Shown: positions 45,270 to 55,676 of the stretch, one piece after another | How positions within the stretch are numbered: the first letter of the stretch is position 1 | Layout: every line of letters starts with the position of its first letter | Source of the DNA: Azospirillum picis | Lineage (GTDB): Bacteria > Pseudomonadota > Alphaproteobacteria > Azospirillales > Azospirillaceae | Reading direction: 5' to 3' | Length of the DNA: 64,000 nt | Assembly (NCBI RefSeq): GCF_017876115.1 | Contig: NZ_JAGINO010000002.1 | Location: 434,001 to 498,000, forward strand | Position numbers and translations under genes: made by a program | The notes under the pieces: model-generated | The model's database searches: none | Seen by the model: only the letters and a program-made list of their open reading frames with translations | Told to the model about the DNA's origin: nothing

Positions 45270-46367
45270 TCAGCGGCCGGCCAGCGGCAGGTCGACGGCG
45301 AAGACCGATCCCTTGCCGGGCCTGGAGCGGACGGTCACCGGATGGTCCAGCAGCCGCGACAGCCGGCGCACGATCCCGAGCCCGAGGCCCAGCCCCTGCT
45401 TGCGGTCGCGCCCCGGGTTGCCGAGCTGGTGGAAGTCCTCGAAGATGGCCGCATGCTGCGACGGGTCGATGCCGATCCCGGTGTCCCACACCTCGATGCG
45501 CAGGCCGCCGCCATGCCGCCGGGCGGCGAGCAGGACGCCGCCCGTGCTGGTGTAGCGCAGGGCGTTGGCCAGGAGCGGCCGGAGCAGCCGCTCCATCAGC
45601 ACCGGGTCGCTGGCGACCTCGGCGTCGAGCGGGTGGACGTTGAAGCGCAGCCCCTTGGCCTCCGCCTCGCCCCCGAACTCCTCCAGCATCTTGGCCAGCA
45701 GCTCGTCGACCGGGAACGGCTGCGGCTTGGCGGCGACCAGCCCGGCCTCCAGCGACGACACGTCGAGAAGCGCGCGCAGCAGGGTTTCGCCGCCGGTGAT
45801 CGCCTGCGAGAGCTGCCCGGCAAGGTCCTGGCTGGTGGTGTCGGTCAGACGGCCGGCCAGCAGGTGGTGGAACAGGTGCATGGCCTGGAACGGCTGGCGC
45901 AGGGCATGGCTGGCCGCCGACAGGAAACGACCCATGGACGTGCGTGCACGCTCGGCCTCGGCGCGGGCCTCGGCCGCCTCCTCACGCGCCAGCGCCGCCC
46001 CGCCCGCCTCGGCGATCAGCGCCACGGCCCCGGCCATGCCGCGCGCCGCGGCCACCACCACCGCCCCGTCATGGCCCGGCAGCAGCAGCCCGGCGGCCCC
46101 CGCCTCCATGACGGCCGGGGCGCCCGTCGCCGACACCCGGTCCCGCAGCCCATCGATGACACGGCAGAGGTCCTGAGGCAGCCCGAGCGCCTGCAGCGTC
46201 CGTCCCTCCACCGCGCTGCGCGGCAGGCCGGCGGCGGCGGCGAAGGCGTCGTTGACACCAAGCAACCGCCCGTCGGCACCAAGAAGCGCCTGCGGGACGG
46301 GGCTGGCGGACAGCAAGGCGTCCATCCAATCCTCGCGCGTCGGCGTATGACTTTCGGTAGAAAGCAT
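45270..46367 (-). CDS. PAS histidine kinase with altered H-box
   Basis: Soluble kinase of 365 residues. A PAS-like sensor (about 15-125), a coiled Glu/Ala-rich linker, a HisKA domain with H154 and an ATPase domain with LLANALRYT, IEVWDTGIGID and KQGLGLGLGIVRRLSRLL. The H-box reads SHALRQPFQAM: the Asp after the acceptor His, conserved in the related kinases at 6.9 and 9.4 kb (SHDLRQP), is Ala here. That acidic residue normally acts as general base for autophosphorylation, so this kinase may be slow, or work mainly as a phosphatase. It is divergent from the YgjP-like gene. Confidence 0.83.
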   Translation of the reverse strand: MLSTESHTPTREDWMDALLSASPVPQALLGADGRLLGVNDAFAAAAGLPRSAVEGRTLQALGLPQDLCRVIDGLRDRVSATGAPAVMEAGAAGLLLPGHDGAVVVAAARGMAGAVALIAEAGGAALAREEAAEARAEAERARTSMGRFLSAASHALRQPFQAMHLFHHLLAGRLTDTTSQDLAGQLSQAITGGETLLRALLDVSSLEAGLVAAKPQPFPVDELLAKMLEEFGGEAEAKGLRFNVHPLDAEVASDPVLMERLLRPLLANALRYTSTGGVLLAARRHGGGLRIEVWDTGIGIDPSQHAAIFEDFHQLGNPGRDRKQGLGLGLGIVRRLSRLLDHPVTVRSRPGKGSVFAVDLPLAGR

Positions 46368-46507
46368 GGGCGGTTTCTCTGAAAGATGTCGAGGAGACGT
46401 CCCGGATGCCGGCCGGCAGCCGCTGTGTTGCCTCCAAGTTATCTTGCGGACCTATCGATCGTGTCAAATGTTACATCCTGCCGCCTTCCGGCCGCGTCAT
46501 GGCCGAA

Positions 46508-46567
46508 GGATGCCCCAGAGGATGCCGCTACGGATGCCCCTGCGGATGCCGCTGAGGACGCTTTTGC
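46508..46567. repeat. 12-bp intergenic tandem repeat
   Basis: Five imperfect units of GGATGCCSCTGM (46508-46567) ending 29 bases before the start of the YgjP-like gene, where its promoter or leader should be. The repeat number could influence expression. Confidence 0.75.
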
Positions 46568-46596
46568 ATCGGGCGCCGGCCACGCTATAAGACGCC

Positions 46597-47361
46597 ATGG
46601 TGCAGCGCCGCCCCTCCCTTCCACGCCGCCGCAAGCGGACCGCCGCCCGGCCGCCCCAGCCGCCACGGGCGCTGGAGATCACCGGCTTGCCGATGCCGCT
46701 GGAACTGCGGGAGAGCGCCCGCGCCACCCGCATGACCCTGCGCGTCGATGCCGGCCGCGGCCTCGTGCAGGTGGTGGTGCCGGTCGGCGTGTCGGAATCA
46801 GACGCCCGCCAGTTCATCGGCCGCCATGACGGCTGGCTGCGGGCACGGCTGGCGGCGATGCCGCCGTCCCTGCCCTTCGCCGACGGCGCCCTCCTGCCCT
46901 ATCTGGGCGTCGAGCACCTCATCCGGCACGATGCCGCCCTGCGCGGCCCGACCCGCATCGAGGACGGTGCGCTGCTGGTCGGCGGCCAGCCCGAGCATCT
47001 GGCCCGGCGCGTGCGCGACTTCCTGGTGGCGGAGGCGAGGCGCGAACTGTCGGAGCGGGCACGCGCGAAGGCGGCCGCCATCGGCGCCCGCGTCGCCGCC
47101 GTCACGGTGCGCGATACCAGGAGCCGCTGGGGAAGCTGCTCGTCCACCGGCCGCCTCTCCTTCTCCTGGCGGCTGATCCTGACGCCGGAGGCGGTGCTCG
47201 ACTATGTGGTCGGCCACGAGGTGGCGCATCTGCGCGAGATGAACCACTCGCCGCGCTTCTGGGCGCTGTGCGCCAGCCTGACGGCGGGGATGAACCCGGA
47301 CGTCGACCGGCCGCGGGCCTGGCTGAAGGCCAACGGGGCGCGGCTGCTGCGTTACGGCTGA
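46597..47361 (+). CDS. YgjP-like M48 metallopeptidase
   Basis: Protein of 254 residues of the DUF45/YgjP family, a SprT-like zinc metalloprotease fold. The N-terminal half has beta-rich family blocks (RESARATRMTLRVDAGRGLVQVVVP, RHDGWLRARLA). The C-terminal half has the RDTRSRWGSCSSTGRLSFSWRL block and the zinc motif H207-E208-x-x-H211 in VVGHEVAHLREMNHSPRFW. The first 25 residues are very basic and poorly conserved. Cytoplasmic, possibly linked to DNA-protein adducts by analogy to SprT, which is only an analogy. No ribosome binding site is obvious; the start is the only ATG downstream of the repeat. Confidence 0.88.
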   Translation: MVQRRPSLPRRRKRTAARPPQPPRALEITGLPMPLELRESARATRMTLRVDAGRGLVQVVVPVGVSESDARQFIGRHDGWLRARLAAMPPSLPFADGALLPYLGVEHLIRHDAALRGPTRIEDGALLVGGQPEHLARRVRDFLVAEARRELSERARAKAAAIGARVAAVTVRDTRSRWGSCSSTGRLSFSWRLILTPEAVLDYVVGHEVAHLREMNHSPRFWALCASLTAGMNPDVDRPRAWLKANGARLLRYG

Positions 47362-47383
47362 AAGACCGCAGCCGGGGCGCGGC

Positions 47384-50300
47384 CTACTCCACCGTTTCCG
47401 CCACCCGGTCGGCGGGCGCCGCCGCGCCGCCGCGCAGGAAGGCAAGGAAGTCGTCATAGGGCATCGGGCGGCCCAGCAGGTAGCCCTGGCACTGGTCGCA
47501 GCCGAGTTCGACGAGGCAGCGGTACTGCTCCTCCGTCTCCACGCCCTCGGCCAGCGTGTCCATGTGCAGCGACCGGGCCATGCCGATGACCGCCTTGGCG
47601 ATGGCGCCGCTGTCGGGATTGTCGGCCCGCAGCTCGCTGACGAACCGGCGGTCGATCTTCAGCTTGTCGACGCGGAAGCGCTTCAGGTAGGCCAGCGACG
47701 AATAGCCGGTGCCGAAATCGTCGATCGCCAGCGACACGCCCATCCCGCGCAGGTGCGAGAAGGTATCCGCCACCACGTCCGACTCGTCCATCAGCACGCT
47801 CTCCGTCACCTCCAGCTCCAGCGCCGCGGGAGGAATGCCGTAGGAGGACAGCCAGCCGGCCACCCGTTCGGCCAGGCCTGGACGGCGCACCTGCACCGCC
47901 GAAAGGTTGACGGCGATCAGCAGGTCGCGGTGGCGCAGCAGCTCCGCCGCCCGGCGGCAGGCCTCGCCCAGCACCCAGTCGCCGAGCGGCAGGATCAGCC
48001 CGGTGTCCTCGGCGACCGGAATGAACTGTCCGGGCATGATCAGCGTGCCGTCGGGCTGGCGCCAGCGCACCAGCGCCTCCGCCCCGATCAGGCGGCGGCC
48101 GTCGAGCGAGAATTGCGGCTGGAAATGCAGCTCCAGCTCGTCGTTGCCCAGCGCCCGGCGCAGGTTGTTCTCGATCCACAGGCGGTCCGAGGCGCGGCGG
48201 TTCAGCTCCGGCGTGAAGAAGCGGCAGGTGGCGCGGCCGGCCTCCTTGGCAGCGTACATCGCCATGTCGGCGTTCTTCAGCAGCTCGTCGATCCCCGCCC
48301 CGTCGTCGGGATGGATGGCGATGCCGATCGAGGGCGTCACCTGCAGCTCGTGCCCGTCGATGGTGCAGGGCTCCGACAGGGCGCGCAGCACCTTGCCCGC
48401 CACCACGCCGGCGGCGTCCGGCCCGTCGATGTCGTTGATGAGGACGACGAACTCGTCGCCGCCCTGGCGGCTGACCGTGTCGCTCGCCCGCACGGTGGCG
48501 AGCAGCCTGGAGGCCACCTCGCGCAACAGCCCGTCGCCCACCCCGTGGCCCAGGCTGTCGTTGATCGTCTTGAAGCGGTCGAGGTCGATGAAGAGCAGGC
48601 CCACCCGGGTGCCGCGCCGGCCGGCGGCCAGGATCGCCCGTTCCAGCCGGTCGCGCAGGAGGAAGCGGTTGGGCAGGTCGGTCAGGAAGTCGTACTGCGC
48701 CAGATGGCGGATTCGCTCCTCCTGGGCGCGGTTCTCGGTGATGTCGCTGAAGGCCGCGATGTAGTTGGCGATCGCCCCGTCCTCGTTGCGCACCAGCTTG
48801 ACGCTCAGCCATTGCGGAAACGGCTCTCCGGACTTGCGCGTGCTCCAGACCTCGCCGATCCACTGCCCGTGGGCGAGGAGCTGCATCCACAGCTCCTCGT
48901 AGAAGCCGGGCGGGTTGCGGTCGGACTGGAGGAATTCCGGTCCCCGCCCCAGCGCCTCCAGGCGATCATAGCCGGTGATGCGGGTGAAGGCGTCGTTGAC
49001 GGCGACGATCTGCCGCCGCTCGTTGGCCACGAACATCCCTTCGGCGGCATTGTCGAACACCTTGGCGGACAGCCGGAGCTGCCACTCCGCGTGCTTGCGC
49101 TCCGTGATGTCGCGGGCGATCGCCGAGTAATAGACGTCCCCCTCGTAGGTGATGCGGCTGGCGGTGATCTCCAGCTCCAGCCGGCGTCCGTCGGGCGTGC
49201 GGTAGATGGTCTCGTAATGGTCGGCGGCCTCCTCGCCCCCGGCGGCGAACCGCTCCAGCAGGTCGGCCTGGGCCATCACCAGATCCTCGAGCGTGCCGCC
49301 GAGCGCCCGGCAGCCGAACGGGTTGACGTAGGCGATCCGGAGCCGAGCGTCGGCCAGCACGACGATCTCGGAGACATGGTCGATGAAGAAGTTGGCGAGG
49401 TAGAGCTGGCGCGCGCGTTCGCGCAGCATGCTGTCGCTGCGCCGCATCCGGAGCTGGTAGCCGCCGACGATGCGCCGGAGCCAGCCGGTGACCAGCCAGG
49501 ACATCCCGACCGACGCCGCCAGCGCCATGGCCAGCACGGCCACCGTGGTCCAGACGCGCTGGTCGACGCCGCGGGCCAGTTCGGCGCGGCGCTCCTCCAT
49601 CTCCTTGCCGAGGTCGTCGATGTAGAAGCCGGCCACCAGGATCCAGCCCCACACCGTCGGGGCCGAGACATAGGCCATCTTGGGCGCCGGCCGTCCGGTG
49701 ACGGGGTGGACCCAGTCGTAGCGCACCTCGCCGCCGCCCTGGCGCCCCACCTCGAGGAAGCGCGTCAGCAGGTCGCGTTCGGTCTTCCACTGCAGCGTGC
49801 CGACATTCATCCCCTCCGCGGCGGGGGCGGTGGGCGACAGCAGCACCTGGCCGTCCTGGCGCAGCACCCCGATGTAGCCGGTTTCGCCGAAACGGAAAGC
49901 CCGCAGCCGGTCGAGCGACTCCCGCTGCAGCCTCGTCTCCACCGCCGCCAGGGAATCGCTGGCGCCGATCAGCCAGTCGTAGGGATCGAAGCGGCGGACG
50001 AAGGCCAGCTTCTCCACCATCTGCAAGGGGTCGTCCGGCATGCGCCAGCGATAGCGGGCGAAGCCGCGCTGGGTCGGCCCCTGGGCCGCGCGCAGCAGCG
50101 CGCTCACCACGGCGTAGCCCTGCGGATTGTGCGGATAGGGCGACCGTCCCTCCACCGACGGGTCGATCGGCATCAGGACCGAATCCGAGTTCAGGTTCTG
50201 GATGAAGTAGTAGCCGCGCCCGGCGGCGAAGCGCAGAGGCCGCAGCGTCTCCTTGATTGCCTGCTGGACCGACGCCTCGGGGAGGATGTCCTTTCCGCGC

Positions 50301-50638
50301 TGGTAGATGCCGTAGGCGATCCCATAGGCGTCGTCCACGCGTTCGCGAAGCTGCTCCTTCAGAAGCGGTTCCGCCCGCGCCCGCATGTAGGCGAGGTAGG
50401 ACTTGGCATTCTCGACCTCCTGCACCAGGGCCTGATGCTGCTCGTGCAGATAGCGGGCCTCCGATTGCCGCAGGTCCCGTTCGAAGTCCGACCAGTGCTG
50501 CCAGACGAAGTAGAAGCCGAGACCGAGGACGAGCGCCGACACCAGCGCCATCGACGCCAGCAACTGCAGGCGGTAGAACCGGGCCTCGTCGGACGAGCGC
50601 GAGGGCGCACGGACAATCTCGGCGACGGGGTCGGACAA
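47384..50638 (-). CDS. Cache-PAS-GGDEF-EAL cyclic-di-GMP protein
   Basis: Membrane-bound protein of 1084 residues. A transmembrane helix near 25-48 and another near 370-395 flank a large periplasmic double Cache region (AYGIAYGIYQRGKDILPEA, GRGYYFIQNLNSDSVLMPIDPSVEG, DPYDWLIGASDSL). Two PAS domains follow (the second with FVANERRQIVAVNDAFTRITGYD). GGDEF is intact at 726-730, with an upstream RASD that fits the inhibitory I-site, and the EAL motif is intact at 854-856 (GAEALVRW). Both activities are therefore possible. The start is TTG at 50638: GGAGG lies eight bases before it, and no ATG or GTG fits. Divergent from purB. Confidence 0.88.
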   Translation of the reverse strand: MSDPVAEIVRAPSRSSDEARFYRLQLLASMALVSALVLGLGFYFVWQHWSDFERDLRQSEARYLHEQHQALVQEVENAKSYLAYMRARAEPLLKEQLRERVDDAYGIAYGIYQRGKDILPEASVQQAIKETLRPLRFAAGRGYYFIQNLNSDSVLMPIDPSVEGRSPYPHNPQGYAVVSALLRAAQGPTQRGFARYRWRMPDDPLQMVEKLAFVRRFDPYDWLIGASDSLAAVETRLQRESLDRLRAFRFGETGYIGVLRQDGQVLLSPTAPAAEGMNVGTLQWKTERDLLTRFLEVGRQGGGEVRYDWVHPVTGRPAPKMAYVSAPTVWGWILVAGFYIDDLGKEMEERRAELARGVDQRVWTTVAVLAMALAASVGMSWLVTGWLRRIVGGYQLRMRRSDSMLRERARQLYLANFFIDHVSEIVVLADARLRIAYVNPFGCRALGGTLEDLVMAQADLLERFAAGGEEAADHYETIYRTPDGRRLELEITASRITYEGDVYYSAIARDITERKHAEWQLRLSAKVFDNAAEGMFVANERRQIVAVNDAFTRITGYDRLEALGRGPEFLQSDRNPPGFYEELWMQLLAHGQWIGEVWSTRKSGEPFPQWLSVKLVRNEDGAIANYIAAFSDITENRAQEERIRHLAQYDFLTDLPNRFLLRDRLERAILAAGRRGTRVGLLFIDLDRFKTINDSLGHGVGDGLLREVASRLLATVRASDTVSRQGGDEFVVLINDIDGPDAAGVVAGKVLRALSEPCTIDGHELQVTPSIGIAIHPDDGAGIDELLKNADMAMYAAKEAGRATCRFFTPELNRRASDRLWIENNLRRALGNDELELHFQPQFSLDGRRLIGAEALVRWRQPDGTLIMPGQFIPVAEDTGLILPLGDWVLGEACRRAAELLRHRDLLIAVNLSAVQVRRPGLAERVAGWLSSYGIPPAALELEVTESVLMDESDVVADTFSHLRGMGVSLAIDDFGTGYSSLAYLKRFRVDKLKIDRRFVSELRADNPDSGAIAKAVIGMARSLHMDTLAEGVETEEQYRCLVELGCDQCQGYLLGRPMPYDDFLAFLRGGAAAPADRVAETVE

Positions 50639-50918
50639 GAAGACTGCCTCCTGATGCAGGCGCGTCCGGGCTGCATACGGCGCACTGCAAACGCGCCGCT
50701 GGATGCCCGCCGCGCTTCGATTACCGGAAATGATATACACCTGTGCGGGATTTTTATGACGAAATTTTCGCCAAAGGAGAGTCTCCCTGCCCTGCGCCGG
50801 GCACGGCCGGCCTATGCGAGGCTTTAAAACGCGCCGCCGCGCCGCTATGGTCGCGCGCGCGTGCCGGCCCCCGCAGCCGTCCCCCGATTCCCGCGCCCGC
50901 ATCCTCCGGAGAGTGCCG

Positions 50919-52214
<1,296 letters not shown>

Positions 52215-52361
52215 CGCCCTGAGCGGGCCGGGCCGTCACGGCGTCTTCCGCAGGTCGGCAAATACCTGGCGGTGGATGACAAACGGCCCGGCCACACCTA
52301 CTCTATCTCGATAAGCGTGTGCCCGGGCGGGGCAATCCTGAACAGAGCGAGGACTGGACCC

Positions 52362-52601
52362 ATGGCGATGGAAGCCGCCACGATCGAAAAGCTCATCAAG
52401 GAGGGCATCCCGGACGCGGTCGTGGAGATCGCGGACCTGAGGGGCGACGGCGACCACTATGCCGCGCTCGTCACCTCCGCCACCTTCAAGGGCAAGAGCC
52501 GGGTGCAGCAGCACCAGATGGTCTACGCCGCCCTTCAGGGCAGGATGGGCGGGGAGCTGCACGCCCTGGCGCTGACCACCGCGGTGCCGGAAGGCGCCTG
52601 A
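52362..52601 (+). CDS. bolA: BolA/IbaG-family protein
   Basis: Small protein of 79 residues with the BolA fold: TIEKLIKEGIPDAVVEIADLRGDGDHYAALVTSATFKGKSRVQQHQMVYAAL. The conserved histidines in DGDHY and QQHQMV are the cluster ligands used with monothiol glutaredoxins. Its neighbour downstream is grxD, so the pair makes a BolA-Grx [2Fe-2S] complex of iron homeostasis. Start at 52362 has GAGG upstream; a second ATG two codons on is possible. The 17 bases at its end are duplicated immediately after the gene (52609-52625). Confidence 0.93.
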   Translation: MAMEAATIEKLIKEGIPDAVVEIADLRGDGDHYAALVTSATFKGKSRVQQHQMVYAALQGRMGGELHALALTTAVPEGA

Positions 52602-52625
52602 GTCAGGATGCCGGAAGGCGCCTGA
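52585..52625. repeat. 17-bp direct duplication at the bolA end
   Basis: TGCCGGAAGGCGCCTGA occurs at 52585-52601 (covering the bolA stop) and again at 52609-52625, offset by 24 bases. A small local duplication without obvious function. Confidence 0.8.
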
Positions 52626-52702
52626 ACACACGTCGCAATGGACATCGTCGTAATAGACAGGGCACCGGCACTGCCGGGCCGAATCGGAAGGGTCATCGAG
52701 TC

Positions 52703-53044
<342 letters not shown>

Positions 53045-53089
53045 CCCCGATCCGGCACCTCATGGCCCCGCCTTCGGGGGCCGGAACGG

Positions 53090-53116
53090 AAAAGCCCCGC
53101 TTCGGCGGGGCTTTTT
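53090..53116. terminator. Bidirectional intrinsic terminator
   Basis: AAAAGCCCCGC, TTCG loop, GCGGGGCTTTTT. A perfect stem with T-tract on the + strand and the mirror A-tract for the - strand, so it can end both the bolA-grxD and the RiPP precursor transcripts. Confidence 0.95.
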
Positions 53117-53165
53117 GCTTGGCATGCCGGCCATCCCGCATCCGGTTCGGCGGGGCCGGCGGCCT

Positions 53166-53498
53166 TCACTTCCTCTGCTTCGGCGGCGCGTCGTTGGGTC
53201 CGTAGAGGATGAAGGCGGAAAAGCTGGTGCCGCCCGAGGCGAGATCCAGGAGGTCGTCCGGCAGTTCGCTCTGGTCGGCGGCCGGCAGCACCAGGGTCAT
53301 CTCGCCTGGCTGCTCCTCGACCACCTTGATCGAGATGCCGGGAACCGGATCGGTCCCGAACAGCGTCTTCAGGGCCGCATGCGGGTCCTTCACCAGCAGG
53401 GCGCGAAACGCCGTGTCGGCCTGCGCACGATCCACCAGGGCGGCTTCGGCCTGACGGCGGAGTTGCAGCAGCGGATCGACATCAGCCTGGGAAGTCAT
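53166..53498 (-). CDS. NHLP-family RiPP precursor peptide
   Basis: Protein of 110 residues with the nitrile-hydratase-like leader of NHLM bacteriocin precursors. Residues about 8-88 show the leader pattern: LRRQAEAALVDRAQADTAFR, the FRALLVKDPHAALKTLFG motif, GISIKVVEEQPGEMTLVLP and ELPDDLLDLASGG, with the double-glycine cleavage site at 89-90. The predicted core (91-110) is 20 residues, rich in Ser, Phe, Pro and Lys and without any Cys, so lanthionine or cysteine-derived azole chemistry is excluded. ATG at 53498 with AGGTGG upstream; an ATG at 53513 is an alternative. No modifying enzyme, maturation protease or transporter gene is adjacent. Confidence 0.85.
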   Translation of the reverse strand: MTSQADVDPLLQLRRQAEAALVDRAQADTAFRALLVKDPHAALKTLFGTDPVPGISIKVVEEQPGEMTLVLPAADQSELPDDLLDLASGGTSFSAFILYGPNDAPPKQRK

Positions 53499-53580
53499 GA
53501 GCCACCTTTCCACAATTGTTTAAAGATTGAAACCGGTCCTATGCTCCCGTCGGCAAGCATGGACGCGGCCGTAAACCCGC

Positions 53581-53608
53581 TATATACCGGCAATCGACGA
53601 ACCGACAA
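53581..53608 (-). promoter_or_regulatory. Predicted promoter of the RiPP precursor gene
   Basis: On the leftward strand, TTGTCG (-35, 53603-53608) and TATATA (-10, 53581-53586) are separated by 16 bases. The start site would be near 53574, giving a leader of about 75 bases. Confidence 0.45.
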
Positions 53609-53657
53609 GCTGAAATGGCATTGCGCCATCAGGCACAGCATTGTGACGGACGCAGCG

Positions 53658-54608
53658 ATGAAGCCGACATCTTCACAACCCGAGGTCATACGGCCGGCGT
53701 CGACCGGGGACGCGGCATCGCTGGCGCCGTTGACCTGGGCTTCCTACCGGTCGTTGCTGTCGCTGGCCGACCCGGAGGAACGGCGGCTCTGCCGCCCGTG
53801 CGCCGTCGCCGCCTGGGACGGCGACCGCCCTGTCGGGCTCGCCCTGTCCGCGGTGACGCCCGGACGGCCGCTGGAAGAGGGGGAGCAGACGCTGCTGTCG
53901 CTGGTCGTCGCCCGCCCCTGGCGCCGGCGGGGCTTGGCGCTGCGGCTGCTGGCGGCGCTGGAGGACGCCCTGCCCGCCCTCGGCGTGGCCCGGCTGGGGG
54001 CCAGCTACTCCAGCCGGCTGCCGGCCGCCGCGGCCTTCGCCGCCACCCTGCGCGCCGCCGGCTGGCCCGAGCCGGAAGCGACCCGCCTTCGCATCTGCGG
54101 CGCCGTCCGCGACACCGTGGCGGTGTTCCGCAACCGCGACTCGCTGCTGGCGCGCCTGCAGGCGGACGGTTTCCGGCTGTGGTCCTGGCGCCAACGCGGG
54201 GTCGAGGCGGAGGCGCTGGCCCGGACGCTGATCGATCGCGGCGAAGCCCCAGCCTGGGCGCAGCCGCAGCATTGGAGCGGCACGCTGGACCCCGACCTGT
54301 CGCTGGTGATCGGCGGCGCGGACGGGATGGTCGCCGGCTGGGCGCTGTGCGTCCACCAGCCGGCACTGGCGCGGTGGTTCTTCCCCGTCGGCTGGGTCCG
54401 CCCGCCCTACGACCGACGCGGCTGGCTGATGGGCACCTATGCCGCGGGAGCCGAACGGGTGGCGGAGCGGCACGGCGGCGACGCGGTCGCGGTGATCGAG
54501 ACCGCCAGCGAACAGGCCGGCATGTGGCGGCTGTTCGAACGCCGCTTCCAGCCGCACGCCCATTGGACCGACCGGATGATGGCGAGCGCCCGGCGACTCA
54601 ACCTTTAG
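53658..54608 (+). CDS. Tandem GNAT-family acetyltransferase
   Basis: Protein of 316 residues with two GNAT-like halves. The first (about 8-155) has EVIRPASTGDAASLAPLTWASYR at the start and an acetyl-CoA loop LLSLVVARPWRRRGLALRLLAALEDA (R/Q-x-x-G/A pattern RRRGLA). The second (about 155-316) is more divergent: LSLVIGGADGMVAGWALCVHQ and then WVRPPYDRRGWLMGTYAAGAERVAERHGGDAVAVI. The substrate is unknown. It is divergent from the RiPP precursor with 159 bp between the starts, so a role in modifying that peptide is possible but unproved. Starts at 53559 or 53658 are both possible; the latter aligns with GNAT N termini. Confidence 0.8.
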   Translation: MKPTSSQPEVIRPASTGDAASLAPLTWASYRSLLSLADPEERRLCRPCAVAAWDGDRPVGLALSAVTPGRPLEEGEQTLLSLVVARPWRRRGLALRLLAALEDALPALGVARLGASYSSRLPAAAAFAATLRAAGWPEPEATRLRICGAVRDTVAVFRNRDSLLARLQADGFRLWSWRQRGVEAEALARTLIDRGEAPAWAQPQHWSGTLDPDLSLVIGGADGMVAGWALCVHQPALARWFFPVGWVRPPYDRRGWLMGTYAAGAERVAERHGGDAVAVIETASEQAGMWRLFERRFQPHAHWTDRMMASARRLNL

Positions 54609-54709
54609 CAGCCCCGAGCGGAACGCCTCTCCAGCATGCCGCGCGCGCAGGCCGGCCATGCCCGGCGCCCGGCTGCCTGCATGTCCGAACAATGTGCTAA
54701 ACGGATGGT

Positions 54710-55669
54710 ATGGTTGAAACCCTGCCCGCCGCCAAGGCCCCGAACACCAAAGCCGCGGCCTTCATCGCGGCGCTGTCCTCCTATCTGGTTTGGGGACTGC
54801 TGAACCCGATCTTCTTCAAGGCGCTGCACGGCATCGGACCGCTGGAGATCGTCGCCCACCGGGTGCTCTGGACCGTGGTGCTGGTCGGCGGCGCCGTATT
54901 GGCCACCCGCGGCGGTGGGGCCATCGTCGCGGCCGTGGGAAGCTGGCGCCGCCTCGGCGTGCTGCTGGTCACCACCCTGCTGATCACCATCAACTGGACG
55001 GTGTTCATCTGGGCGGTGGTCAACAGCCGGCTGGTCGAGGCGAGCATCGGCTATTTCATGAACCCGCTGGTCAATGTGCTGCTGGGCGTGCTGTTCCTGA
55101 ACGAACGGCTCAGCCGCGGCCAGATGCTGGCGGTCGCCATCGCCACCGCCGGCGTCGGCATCCAGGTCGCCAGCTACGGCACGATCCCCTGGGTGGCGCT
55201 GTCGCTGGCCTTGTCGTTCGGCTTCTACGCGGCTGTGCGCAAGAAGGCGGCGATCGATCCGGTGATCGGGCTGCTGGTGGAAACCGCCCTGCTGCTGCCG
55301 GCCGCGCTCGGCTACCTGCTGTGGCTGGGCGACGGCGGCGCCTTCGGGCATGGCTGGGCCGACAGCGTCCTGCTGGCGCTGTCCGGGCCGGTCACCGCGG
55401 TGCCGCTGGTGCTGTTCATGTTCGGGGCCGCGAACCTGACGCTGACCACCGTCGGGCTGCTGCAGTATGTCAGCCCGACCGGCCAGTTGCTGCTGGGCGT
55501 GCTGGTCTTCGGCGAAGCCTTCACCCGCACCCACGCCGTCACCTTCGCCTGCATCTGGGCGGCGCTGGCGGTCTTCACCGTCGACGCCATCCGCAACCGC
55601 CGCGCCTCGACCCGCAGGGTCCGGGAAGCGACCACGGCACCGGCAGCCACGGCGCCGGCGGCGGACTGA
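54710..55669 (+). CDS. rarD: RarD-type EamA transporter
   Basis: Integral membrane protein of 319 residues with ten helices. The RarD family hallmarks are AALSSYLVWGLLNPIFFKALHGIGPLEIVAHRVLWT, INWTVFIWAVVNSRLVEASIGYFMNPLVNVLLG and TVGLLQYVSPTGQLLLGVLVFGE. RarD was named for chloramphenicol sensitivity in E. coli and Pseudomonas, but its physiological substrate is not settled. The alanine/threonine-rich C-terminal tail is cytoplasmic. Start at 54710 with a weak upstream GGATGGT. It lies on its own; the next gene converges on it by a few bases. Confidence 0.9.
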   Translation: MVETLPAAKAPNTKAAAFIAALSSYLVWGLLNPIFFKALHGIGPLEIVAHRVLWTVVLVGGAVLATRGGGAIVAAVGSWRRLGVLLVTTLLITINWTVFIWAVVNSRLVEASIGYFMNPLVNVLLGVLFLNERLSRGQMLAVAIATAGVGIQVASYGTIPWVALSLALSFGFYAAVRKKAAIDPVIGLLVETALLLPAALGYLLWLGDGGAFGHGWADSVLLALSGPVTAVPLVLFMFGAANLTLTTVGLLQYVSPTGQLLLGVLVFGEAFTRTHAVTFACIWAALAVFTVDAIRNRRASTRRVREATTAPAATAPAAD

Positions 55670-55676
55670 GCGGGCG

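Noticed and set aside
47564..50827. 1087-codon ORF antisense to the GGDEF-EAL gene
   Set aside because: Shadow frame; the GGDEF and EAL motifs on the other strand are intact.
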